Positions 1 to 6,222 of a stretch of DNA of 9,280 bases are shown here, piece after piece (position 1 is the first letter of the stretch; each line of letters begins with the position of its first letter). Source of the DNA: DATCRE01 sp035493595 (GTDB lineage Bacteria > Bacteroidota > Bacteroidia > Cytophagales > Cyclobacteriaceae); the NCBI GenBank assembly GCA_035493595.1, contig DATJHZ010000441.1:1-9280 (forward strand). The letters are read 5' to 3'. A program made the position numbers and the translations under genes. The notes beneath the pieces were generated by a model. That model had not been told where the DNA came from. It made no database searches and worked only from the letters and a program-made list of their open reading frames with translations.

Positions 1-114
1 GAACTGGTAAATCCGGAAATACTGGAAAGCGCACCGCTATACCTCAAAATCAAAAAAATGATCAAAAAGGTTAGCCACGGTCTTAGCAGCCTGAATATTC
101 TTATAACTTTTTGA
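1..114 (+). CDS. C-terminal end of an unidentified protein (5' end outside window)
   Basis: Frame 1 is open from the first base to a TGA at 112-114, giving 37 residues. The stretch reads ELVNPEILESAPLYLKIKKM and then continues with a basic, hydrophobic tail ending in NILITF. It has an amphipathic, helix-like composition with several lysines and no membrane segment. I do not recognise the family from so short a tail. No convincing intrinsic terminator follows it. The gap to the next gene's ATG is 98 bases on the same strand, so the two need not share a transcript. Support is only an open frame with natural-looking residue composition, so confidence is moderate. Confidence 0.5.
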   Translation, partial: ELVNPEILESAPLYLKIKKMIKKVSHGLSSLNILITF

Positions 115-157
115 TTCTGAAATAGTTCTTTCATTTTGGCTTGTTAATTGCGAGCGG

Positions 158-191
158 TTTGCTCAAATGTCATGATGTTTATTTAATTTCG
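158..191 (+). promoter_or_regulatory. Weak candidate Bacteroidota-type promoter for the 213-1997 gene
   Basis: TTTG at 158-161 is followed after 22 bases by TAATTTCG at 184-191, which matches seven of eight positions of TAnnTTTG. The usual spacing is about 19-21 bases, so this is slightly long. The element lies 21 bases before the ATG at 213. If real, the mRNA leader would be short. The region is AT-rich, so a chance match is quite possible. The rest of the 98-base gap (115-212) shows nothing else I can name. Confidence 0.25.
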
Positions 192-212
192 AAAGTTAAT
201 CACTATTTGAAG

Positions 213-1997
213 ATGACAAAAATTGCTCAATTCAAGTTCATAGTTCTGTTGTTTTTTTGCACGTCTGTAGGGTTTGCACAAAAAGTTAAGTATAAAGAGT
301 TGTTTGGGCTGCTCAGTTCCAAGCAATATGAACAGGCTGAACCCTTTTTGAAGCGGTATTTGAAGGATAACGATGATAATCCAAATGCCTTTCTATTTAT
401 GGGCATTATTTTTCAGGAGAAGGCTTCCAAAAACGACGTATTAAAGCAGACAAGTCTCGCAATAGCCAATATGGATTCCGCAATCATATTTTATGATAAG
501 GCCTATAAGACTATTACAGAAAAGGAGATTAAAAGAAACGATGAATATTATCAGGCTTACAATCGGCGAGATCTGCGCACAGGTGAGTTTGGGGTAAAAT
601 TATCGGATGTGCAATTCGATCTGGAAAAAAAGAAGGAGGGACTGCGTGAGCGAATTGATAAAGTTAAAATGGTAAAATACTATTTTGTGTTTGCTGATAG
701 TCTTTCTAAAAGTTCGACCAAACTGTATAAAACTATTCAGGATGGTTACGCAGACGAGAAGCAATTCTATTTGAGATCAGACGAAAATCTGATTGCTAAA
801 CTAAAAGCATTGTCAATTCGATTTGACTCCTGCACAAAGATGTTTGATAATTATAAGAATAGTGCATCCCTTCTGGGCAAGATTGGATATAACCAGGCAC
901 TTACTCTTAATGACATCAAGAATTTTAAAAAGGATGGTTCAAGCGTTGCTGACTTTTATTCGGATGACATTCAGTCGTGGGATTATAAACGATTTGCCAC
1001 AGATGCCTTAGGTGTTATTGAGAAGGAAGTTCTTCCTATGCGTGACAATCTGGTTAACTATGACATTGAGATTAACAAGCTTCGTGAGAAAATGAGTCAC
1101 GATTCAGTTTCTGTTAAAAGTGACTTAACCAAACTCATTGAACAGCTTTTGTTAAGTCAGCTTAAGAAGTTTGATCCGTCGCCACTTCCTATGCATATCT
1201 TCGGAGTTAAGATTGCTGATCTGGAATACAGGTCTTCACTAATTGAACATAAGAGTTTCAGAGATTCAGCCGATATTAAATTGCACCTCGGTCTTATCAA
1301 ATCCGAGATGACGAGTCTTCAAAAACTGGATAGCATTTCAGAGCATTTGATAGCACTGGATATGGATGAAGAAATTCTTAACTATAATCACTTTATAACA
1401 AATACATTTAGTAACAGCATTATATTGAAAAGCTATATCAAAGCACTTAATGAATATGCTGAACGTGAAAAGCTATTGAAGACAAAAGAATTGAAAGGTT
1501 ATCAGGAATCTTTAAACTGGTTAATCAATGGATTGGATTCAATACCTCTTGCGACTACAAACAAACCTTCAAAGTTTAAACCGTTAATAACGATAGAGGA
1601 TAAGTATACCTCTGGTCTCTCATACACAGATTCGTTAAGTGCTTTAGGATATTTTTACAACATACCGTTATCTCATAAACCTCAGATCAAGGTTAGTTAT
1701 CCTGTTGATAAAAATAATTTTAAGCTAAGACGGTTACCTTATATCAAGGCCTTATCTTTTTCTGATGCGGCAGGACAAATATTCTTCGTGGCAACTTACT
1801 CTGAACGTGCAGAGAAGGAAAAGTATCCAGTATCAATTGCTAAGATTTATAAATCGGATGGTTTAGCATGGAGCACTAATTATTCATTTGGATTTATTCC
1901 AAGGAATATCACATTCAAATCTGAAACAGGTGAACTTACTGTTGCTGGTGATGCAGCACAAGTTGTGATTGATAAGAATGGAAAGATGCTTAAGTAA
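213..1997 (+). CDS. Exported protein of unknown function with an N-terminal TPR-like segment, 594 aa
   Basis: The frame is open back to a TTG at 141, but the ATG at 213 places a classic signal peptide at the N-terminus: Lys3, then FKFIVLLFFCTSVGFAQ, with likely signal peptidase I cleavage after Ala22. It is therefore probably periplasmic or surface-exposed. Residues about 26-72 look like one TPR-type helical hairpin (YKELFGLLSSKQYEQAEPFL, then NAFLFMGIIFQEKA). Residues about 75-460 are charged, helix-rich and poor in Gly/Pro, with coiled-coil-like stretches. The last 110 or so residues become rich in Tyr, Ser, Gly and alternating hydrophobics (KALSFSDAAGQIFFVATYS; ELTVAGDAAQVVIDKNGKM), resembling one or two beta-propeller blades. 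I do not recognise a named family. The gene ends 30 bases from the stop of the convergent 2028-2483 gene, with no strong terminator hairpin between them. Coding status is well supported; function is unknown. Confidence 0.88.
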   Translation: MTKIAQFKFIVLLFFCTSVGFAQKVKYKELFGLLSSKQYEQAEPFLKRYLKDNDDNPNAFLFMGIIFQEKASKNDVLKQTSLAIANMDSAIIFYDKAYKTITEKEIKRNDEYYQAYNRRDLRTGEFGVKLSDVQFDLEKKKEGLRERIDKVKMVKYYFVFADSLSKSSTKLYKTIQDGYADEKQFYLRSDENLIAKLKALSIRFDSCTKMFDNYKNSASLLGKIGYNQALTLNDIKNFKKDGSSVADFYSDDIQSWDYKRFATDALGVIEKEVLPMRDNLVNYDIEINKLREKMSHDSVSVKSDLTKLIEQLLLSQLKKFDPSPLPMHIFGVKIADLEYRSSLIEHKSFRDSADIKLHLGLIKSEMTSLQKLDSISEHLIALDMDEEILNYNHFITNTFSNSIILKSYIKALNEYAEREKLLKTKELKGYQESLNWLINGLDSIPLATTNKPSKFKPLITIEDKYTSGLSYTDSLSALGYFYNIPLSHKPQIKVSYPVDKNNFKLRRLPYIKALSFSDAAGQIFFVATYSERAEKEKYPVSIAKIYKSDGLAWSTNYSFGFIPRNITFKSETGELTVAGDAAQVVIDKNGKMLK

Positions 1998-2027
1998 AAG
2001 AAGCTATTGAAAAGATTAGGAGAAAGC

Positions 2028-2483
2028 TTAATCGTTGTTGCCAACAAGCTTCTTCCAGTCCTGATAACGCATGTCAATACGCGTTCTCAGGCGTTCGTAA
2101 TTTTCCCAGCTGTCGGTAACGTGATATATAGATGGTAACATCTTTACCAGAATCTCATCGTAATCTCCTCTGTAAAGACCACCGCCATAGTAGTAGTATG
2201 TAAACATATTGCCAGAGCGGCTGAATAATTCGAAGCCAAGATATCCATCCCAGATTTCACTTAGAATGGTACAAGAAATCTCTCTTCTCTTAAATCTGAA
2301 AATCTGATTGGAAGCTTCGTCTTCAAAGTATTCTGAATACAAACCTGTATCAATAATCCATCCCAAGTACATGCCAATGTGTACATAAGCTTGTTCGATA
2401 GGAAGTGAGTCTGGGAAGTTGCCAAGAAAGTGGCTCTTCGCATTGTCATAGATGGTTTTTTGAATCTCCGCTTTTCTTTCCAT
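2028..2483 (-). CDS. DUF7832-like cytosolic protein, 151 aa
   Basis: The open frame extends to a TTG at 2522, but the ATG at 2483 (MERKAEIQKTIYDNAKSHF) gives a natural start and leaves room for a promoter. The protein is soluble, with no signal peptide or membrane segment. Residues 11-50 carry the hallmark order I associate with DUF7832: YDNAKSHF, GNFPDSLPIEQAYVHIGMYL, then GWIIDTGL. Residues 108-144 carry DYDEIL, SWENYERL and the terminal RYQDWKKL. The family match is from memory of these motifs and was not searched. I know of no biochemical role; a toxin-immunity type role is only a guess, and no toxin gene lies beside it. It is downstream of the SpmAB gene on the same strand with a 72-base gap, and convergent with the exported protein on its left. 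Confidence 0.85.
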   Translation of the reverse strand: MERKAEIQKTIYDNAKSHFLGNFPDSLPIEQAYVHIGMYLGWIIDTGLYSEYFEDEASNQIFRFKRREISCTILSEIWDGYLGFELFSRSGNMFTYYYYGGGLYRGDYDEILVKMLPSIYHVTDSWENYERLRTRIDMRYQDWKKLVGNND

Positions 2484-2487
2484 ATAA

Positions 2488-2519
2488 CAATTATAACTTT
2501 GATTAACCACTTTAACAAA
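2488..2519 (-). promoter_or_regulatory. Candidate Bacteroidota promoter for the DUF7832-like gene
   Basis: Read on the minus strand, TTTG (2519-2516) is followed after exactly 20 bases by TATAATTG (2495-2488), matching seven of eight positions of TAnnTTTG at the expected spacing. Only four bases separate the -7 element from the ATG at 2483. Transcription would start at or next to the initiation codon, giving a leaderless or nearly leaderless mRNA. If this promoter is not used, the gene would be read through from spmAB. Confidence 0.35.
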
Positions 2520-2555
2520 CAAAACCTACATTTTATAGTAAGATAGAACGTTTGT

Positions 2556-3788
2556 TTAGTGGAAGAATAAGTACCCTACAAATATGGCTGCGATAACTCC
2601 AGCGGCATCCGCAATAAGACCTGCAGAAAGTGCATAACGGGTTTTTCTAACACTTACAGATCCGAAGTATACAGCCAAAATATAGAATGTGGTTTCAGCA
2701 CAACCTCTGAAAATACTACTGAGGTTAGCAGCGAATGAATCGGGTCCAAATGTTTTAGAAACTTCAATCATCATAGCGCGCGCACCTTGGCCAGTAAGTG
2801 GTTTAAGAAATGCAACGGGTAAGGCATCAACAAAATCTGAATTAAAGCCCAGGTAATCTGTTGTTAGTTTTATTCCATCGGTTATTAATGTCAACGCACC
2901 TGATGCTCGGAATACACCTATACCCACGAGGATGGCGATAAGAAATGGAATGATCTTTATGGATGTTTCGAAACCTTCTTTTGCACCTTCAACAAATGTC
3001 TCAAACAGTGGAATTTTTCTAAACAATCCAAGCAAAAGAAATGATACGATAATCGTTATAATTATGATACTTGTTATTAGTGTAGACTGCCGTTGGAGTT
3101 CTTCGTTTGTTAGTGTCGCAAAGTACATAACGGCCGCGCCAATGATTGCTATTAAACCTGCTATGTAACCAAGCAGAACCGGATCTAATAGTTTGATCTT
3201 TTGCTTGAAACTTAAATAGATGAGTCCCACAATAGTTGAGCAAAATGTAGCAATGAGCGTTGGTATAAAAATGCTGGTAGGGTTTAAAGAACCTACTGTG
3301 GCACGGTCGGCAATGATGGCTAGAGGGATTACCGTTAGTCCACTGGTATTTAACACAAGAAACATTATTTGGGCATTAGACGCTGTTTCTTTATTTGGGT
3401 TAAGTTCCTGAAGCTCTTTCATGGCCTTCAATCCGAGTGGTGTTGCGGCGTTATCAAGCCCAAGAATATTGGCGCTAAAGTTCATGATTATTGATCCTGT
3501 TGCAGGATGATCTCTTGGAACTTCCGGAAATAATCTGCTAAAGAATGGGCCGACTATTTTTGATAATATTTTAACGATGCCACCGCGTTCGCCAATCTTC
3601 ATAAGCCCAAGCCATAGCGACATCACACCTGTCAATGATATAGAGATTTCAAAACCAGTCCGGGCCATATCAAAAGTGGATTGAAGCAAGGCCGGGAATA
3701 CAGAACTATCCTGAAAGAAAATCAGCTTAAAGAGAGCAACTACAAATGCAATTAAAAAAAAGGAAACCCAGATATAATTCAGAGCCAT
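2556..3788 (-). CDS. SpmA-SpmB-type fusion, nucleoside recognition (Gate) domain membrane protein, 410 aa
   Basis: This is a polytopic inner-membrane protein made of two related halves. Residues about 1-195 correspond to SpmA: a first membrane helix at 5-24, the Gate-type segment at 40-65, RLFPEVPRDHPATGSI at 85-100, and the signature NILGLDNAATPLGLKAMKEL at 107-126. Residues about 205-410 correspond to SpmB: helices near 205-225 and 238-256, ETFVEGAKEGFETSIKIIP at 263-281, PVAFLKPLTGQGARAMMIE at 324-342, and ETTFYILAVYFGSVSVRK at 365-382. In Bacillus, SpmA and SpmB are separate proteins of roughly 180-200 residues involved in spore core dehydration. A single-chain form of about 410 residues fits Bacteroidota, which do not sporulate. 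Transport of a small solute is a family-level guess and the substrate is unknown. ATG at 3788 is the first in-frame start. It is 64 bases downstream of rsmE across a palindromic spacer. Confidence 0.93.
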   Translation of the reverse strand: MALNYIWVSFFLIAFVVALFKLIFFQDSSVFPALLQSTFDMARTGFEISISLTGVMSLWLGLMKIGERGGIVKILSKIVGPFFSRLFPEVPRDHPATGSIIMNFSANILGLDNAATPLGLKAMKELQELNPNKETASNAQIMFLVLNTSGLTVIPLAIIADRATVGSLNPTSIFIPTLIATFCSTIVGLIYLSFKQKIKLLDPVLLGYIAGLIAIIGAAVMYFATLTNEELQRQSTLITSIIIITIIVSFLLLGLFRKIPLFETFVEGAKEGFETSIKIIPFLIAILVGIGVFRASGALTLITDGIKLTTDYLGFNSDFVDALPVAFLKPLTGQGARAMMIEVSKTFGPDSFAANLSSIFRGCAETTFYILAVYFGSVSVRKTRYALSAGLIADAAGVIAAIFVGYLFFH

Positions 3789-3810
3789 TAATTTGGTATT
3801 AATTATTCAG

Positions 3811-3846
3811 TAAAGATTTAAGAAAGAAAATCAATCTTTAAAGATT
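3811..3846. repeat. Perfect 14-bp palindrome plus a third copy of the same half-site
   Basis: AATCTTTAAAGATT at 3833-3846 is identical to its own reverse complement. A further TAAAGATT lies at 3811-3818, forming an 8-bp inverted repeat with AATCTTTA at 3833-3840 and a 9-base direct repeat (TAAAGATTT) with 3839-3847. The unit sits in the 64-base gap upstream of the SpmAB start (3788) and downstream of the rsmE stop (3853). A dyad with an extra half-site in front of a gene resembles a repressor or activator binding array. The AT-rich composition makes some self-complementarity expected by chance. Confidence 0.45.
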
Positions 3847-3849
3847 TTC
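3826..3849 (-). terminator. AT-rich hairpin after rsmE, possible weak terminator
   Basis: On the minus strand, just after the rsmE stop, GAAAATC (3849-3843) pairs with GATTTTC (3832-3826) around a 10-base loop and is followed by TTTCTT. The stem is seven perfect pairs but only two are G:C, so stability is low and attenuation is more likely than full termination. The hairpin overlaps the palindrome at 3833-3846, with which it cannot form at the same time. Confidence 0.35.
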
Positions 3850-3852
3850 CTA

Positions 3853-4551
3853 TTAACTATTGAAGAGATTAAGAATATGGCATGCCGCCATGCCTGCAGT
3901 TTCAGTTCGAAGCCTGCTTTTGCCAAGGCTTACTTTTTTAAAGTTGTACTGCAATGCAAGCGTCAATTCAGTTTCTGAAAAATCTCCTTCAGGCCCAATG
4001 AGTACCAAATATGAAGCGTCATGCGTTATCATATTTTTCAAATGATCGGGATTGGTTTGATCAACGTAGGCAATGAATTTTTCGTGTTCTGTACTTTGCC
4101 TGATGACATCGTTAAGTTTGATGATGCCATTTATCTGAGGTAACGTAGCCTTTAAGGATTGCTTCATGGCACTAACAGCAACGCGCTCAAGTCTTTCCGT
4201 TTTAAGATGAACTCGTTCTGATTTCTGACAGGCAATGAGAGTTATTTTATCAACACCAATCTCAACGGCCTTCTCTACAAACCACTCAATCCGATCTGTA
4301 TTTTTTGTTGGAGAAATTGCAATGTGAATGGAGTAGTTGTTTTTTGCTTCTGCAGTTTGTGAAGTTATAGTAAACTGACATTTTGCTGGGTCTGCCTTTG
4401 TAATGGAGGCGTCATAGAAGATGCCCTTACCATCAATTAACCTGATTACATCGCCAACGTTTTTGCGCAGAACTCTTACAGCATGTTTGGATTCATCAGC
4501 GTCGAGATGAAATACGCCTTCGGGTAATAGAGGTTGATAGAAGAGATTCAA
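3853..4551 (-). CDS. rsmE: 16S rRNA (uracil-1498-N3)-methyltransferase RsmE
   Basis: RsmE transfers a methyl group from S-adenosylmethionine to N3 of U1498 in helix 44 of 16S rRNA on the assembled 30S subunit. It is a dimeric SPOUT-fold enzyme. The length of 232 residues is usual for the family. Residues 1-65 form the PUA-like N-terminal part (MNLFYQPLLP; SKHAVRVLRKNVGD at 21-34). The SPOUT domain shows SPTKNTDRIEWFVEKAVEIG at 80-99, SERV at 111-114, and the cofactor-knot motifs LIGPEGDFSETEL at 184-196 and VSLGKSRLRTETAGMAA at 207-223. The start is TTG: a TAA lies in frame six bases upstream, the family-typical MNLFY begins here, and the next in-frame ATG would be about 130 residues later. 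It starts three bases after the acyl-CoA-binding gene stops, so translational coupling is likely. It is probably part of the gltA transcript. Confidence 0.96.
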   Translation of the reverse strand: MNLFYQPLLPEGVFHLDADESKHAVRVLRKNVGDVIRLIDGKGIFYDASITKADPAKCQFTITSQTAEAKNNYSIHIAISPTKNTDRIEWFVEKAVEIGVDKITLIACQKSERVHLKTERLERVAVSAMKQSLKATLPQINGIIKLNDVIRQSTEHEKFIAYVDQTNPDHLKNMITHDASYLVLIGPEGDFSETELTLALQYNFKKVSLGKSRLRTETAGMAACHILNLFNS

Positions 4552-4554
4552 TCT

Positions 4555-4818
4555 TTAGCTGTATTGTTGCTTCAGGTTCGCTACCAGATTTACATAATCC
4601 TGCATAGCAGCTTCTTTGGATTTTCCTTTTAGCTCTTCCCATGCGCTATATTTGGCGATAGCCTTGAAATCAAAACCGCCTGGTTTTTCATCAGAGACAT
4701 CTCCTTCGGTAGATTGCTTGAACAGAGCGTAGAGTTGTAATAACTCTTCATTGTTTGGTCTTTTTGGTAATTCTTTTGACTGTGCAACTGCGGTATCAAA
4801 TTGTTCTTTAAGATCCAT
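4555..4818 (-). CDS. Acyl-CoA-binding protein (ACBP family), 87 aa
   Basis: This is a small soluble four-helix protein that binds medium- and long-chain acyl-CoA esters and buffers or carries them in the cytosol. The full family length of 87 residues is present. The core signature runs from LLQLYALFKQSTEGD (26-40) through PGGFDF (46-51) to KYSAWEELKGKSKEAAM (56-72). Compared with bovine ACBP, the acyl-CoA contacts align as Tyr28 to Tyr30, Lys32 to Lys34, Lys54 to Lys56 and Tyr73 to Tyr75, so all four are kept. The conserved GKAKW is here AIAKY, with Tyr57 in place of Trp55. It lies 27 bases after gltA, with no terminator between, and three bases before rsmE. The gltA neighbour suggests a link to acyl-CoA and acetyl-CoA flux, but this is inference from position. 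Confidence 0.93.
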   Translation of the reverse strand: MDLKEQFDTAVAQSKELPKRPNNEELLQLYALFKQSTEGDVSDEKPGGFDFKAIAKYSAWEELKGKSKEAAMQDYVNLVANLKQQYS

Positions 4819-4845
4819 GCAATGAAGAGTTAATTTTAATAAATG

Positions 4846-6132
4846 TTATCGGCTTTTAATGTCAACGTAAGGTCTGAGTTTTTCGCCGGTATAGATCTGA
4901 CGAGGTCTGCCTATTGGTTCTTTATTCTCGCGAAGTTCTTTCCACTGAGCGATCCAACCTGGAAGACGTCCCATGGCAAACATTACTGTGAAGAGTTCAA
5001 CAGGAATGCCGAGTGCTCTATATATAATGCCTGAATAGAAATCTACGTTGGGGTAAAGTTTGCGTTCAACGAAATATGAATCTTTAAGTGCAGCTTCTTC
5101 AAGCTTCTTGGCGATCTCCAGAATAGGATCGTTCACACCCAGTTTATTCAACACATCGTCTGCAGCTTTTTTAATGATCTTGGCACGTGGGTCAAAGTTT
5201 TTGTAAACGCGATGACCGAATCCCATCAAACGGAACCCACTGTTCTTATCCTTAGCCTTGCTCATCCACTTGTCAGTGTCGCCACCGTCTTTCATGATGT
5301 TTTCCAGCATAACGATAACCTCCTGGTTAGCACCGCCGTGTAGTGGTCCCCACAGGGCGTTGATACCAGCTGAGATAGAAGAATATATACTAGCCTTTGA
5401 TGATCCTACAATACGTACCGTTGATGTTGAACAGTTCTGTTCGTGATCAGCATGAAGAATTAAAAGTTTATCCAGTGCATCAGCTACTACCGGATCGATT
5501 TCATAATCCTCAGCCGGAAGGGCGAACATCATTTTCAGGAAGCGAGAACAGTAGTCTAATTTATTATCAGGGTAGTTCACCGGATGCCCAACAGCATTTT
5601 TGTAAGCCCATGCAGCGAAGGTTGGCATTTTGGCCAGCGACCTTACGATACTTAGATAGACGCCTTCTGCTGATCTGTTAGGATCTAGTGATTCAGGATA
5701 GAATGCTGTCTGCGAACAGAACAGTGAAGCCAGGACACCCATTGGATGAGCTGTTGACGGAAATCCATCCAATATTTTTTTAACATCCTCATGAACAAGG
5801 GTGTGTGTTTTTATATCGTGTGTGAATTTGTTGAGCTGGGTCTGATTAGGAAGATCTCCGAAGATCAACAAATGAGCAACTTCCAGAAAGGTAGACTTTG
5901 CGGCCAGATCTTCGATGGAATATCCTCGATACCGGAGTATTCCGTTATCACCGTCAAGGTAAGTTATAGCACTGGTAGTTGCACCAGTATTCTTGTAACC
6001 CAGGTCTAAGGTAATAGCCCCACTTTGATCACGCAGCGAACTTATATCGATCGCTACTTCATTTTCTGAACCAACAACAATTGGAAGGGTGTACGACTTA
6101 CCGTCGATGATTAATTCCGCAGTTTTAGACAT
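4846..6132 (-). CDS. gltA: Citrate synthase (GltA, type II-like)
   Basis: The enzyme condenses acetyl-CoA with oxaloacetate to citrate and CoA, the entry step of the TCA cycle, in the cytosol. At 428 residues with a beta-rich N-terminal extension (residues 1-50), it resembles the E. coli-type hexameric enzyme rather than the shorter archaeal or Gram-positive form. The catalytic triad is visible: His265 in WGPLHGGANQE, His307 in RLMGFGHRVYKNFDPRAKI, and Asp364 in LYPNVDFYSGII, matching E. coli His264, His305 and Asp362. The oxaloacetate-binding segment ILHADHEQNCSTSTVR (225-240) is also intact, with His230. ATG at 6132 is the only sensible start and follows a good Bacteroidota promoter. NADH inhibition is typical of type II enzymes, but I cannot judge it here. 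It is probably the first gene of a gltA-ACBP-rsmE unit, separated by 144 bases from the SPFH gene. Confidence 0.98.
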   Translation of the reverse strand: MSKTAELIIDGKSYTLPIVVGSENEVAIDISSLRDQSGAITLDLGYKNTGATTSAITYLDGDNGILRYRGYSIEDLAAKSTFLEVAHLLIFGDLPNQTQLNKFTHDIKTHTLVHEDVKKILDGFPSTAHPMGVLASLFCSQTAFYPESLDPNRSAEGVYLSIVRSLAKMPTFAAWAYKNAVGHPVNYPDNKLDYCSRFLKMMFALPAEDYEIDPVVADALDKLLILHADHEQNCSTSTVRIVGSSKASIYSSISAGINALWGPLHGGANQEVIVMLENIMKDGGDTDKWMSKAKDKNSGFRLMGFGHRVYKNFDPRAKIIKKAADDVLNKLGVNDPILEIAKKLEEAALKDSYFVERKLYPNVDFYSGIIYRALGIPVELFTVMFAMGRLPGWIAQWKELRENKEPIGRPRQIYTGEKLRPYVDIKSR

Positions 6133-6158
6133 GTTTAATTGTATTTTTTACAGCGTTT

Positions 6159-6191
6159 TAAAGATAAGGGATAGAATCATCCCGAAACAAA
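6159..6191 (-). promoter_or_regulatory. Bacteroidota-type promoter for gltA
   Basis: On the minus strand, TTTG (6191-6188) is followed after 21 bases by TATCTTTA (6166-6159), matching seven of eight positions of TAnnTTTG with spacing inside the known 19-21 range. The -7 element ends 26 bases before the ATG at 6132. Transcription would begin roughly 20 bases before the start codon, giving a short A/T-rich leader with no Shine-Dalgarno motif, as usual for the phylum. Confidence 0.5.
6168..6183. promoter_or_regulatory. Inverted repeat inside the gltA promoter spacer, possible operator
   Basis: GGGAT (6168-6172) and ATCCC (6179-6183) form a perfect 5-bp dyad around the six bases AGAATC. The whole unit falls within the 21-base spacer between the -33 and -7 elements, where a bound protein would block or reshape RNA polymerase contact. 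G/C triplets stand out in an otherwise AT-rich leader. The arms are short, so a chance origin is possible. Confidence 0.3.
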
Positions 6192-6222
6192 ATATGTGAT
6201 TAAAAAATCTTTGAATTTTGCA

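Noticed and set aside
141..212. N-terminal extension of the 213-1997 gene from a TTG at 141
   Set aside because: The extra 24 residues would bury a clean signal peptide that begins at ATG 213, and the added stretch overlaps a possible promoter.
1998..2055. Possible bidirectional terminator between the convergent genes (AAGAAGCT 1998-2005 with AGCTTCTT 2048-2055; TTGTT-GCC-AACAA 2035-2047)
   Set aside because: The long stem has a 42-base loop and the short one only five pairs, neither is followed by a T-run, and both run into the coding sequence of the leftward gene.
2484..2522. N-terminal extension of the DUF7832-like gene from a TTG at 2522
   Set aside because: ATG 2483 is a better start, and the extension overlaps a well-spaced promoter-like element.
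2514..2556. AACAAAC/GTTTGTT inverted repeat as a terminator after spmAB
   Set aside because: The 29-base loop, 7-bp A/T-rich stem and lack of a following T-run make it a poor terminator.
2932..3411. Short antisense and overlapping frames within the SpmAB gene
   Set aside because: They mirror the conserved membrane protein, show no independent motif, and overlap each other; not credible genes.
5397..5681. 94-residue open frame on the + strand inside gltA
   Set aside because: It lies wholly antisense to a highly conserved citrate synthase and has no recognisable domain or start signal; it is a shadow frame.
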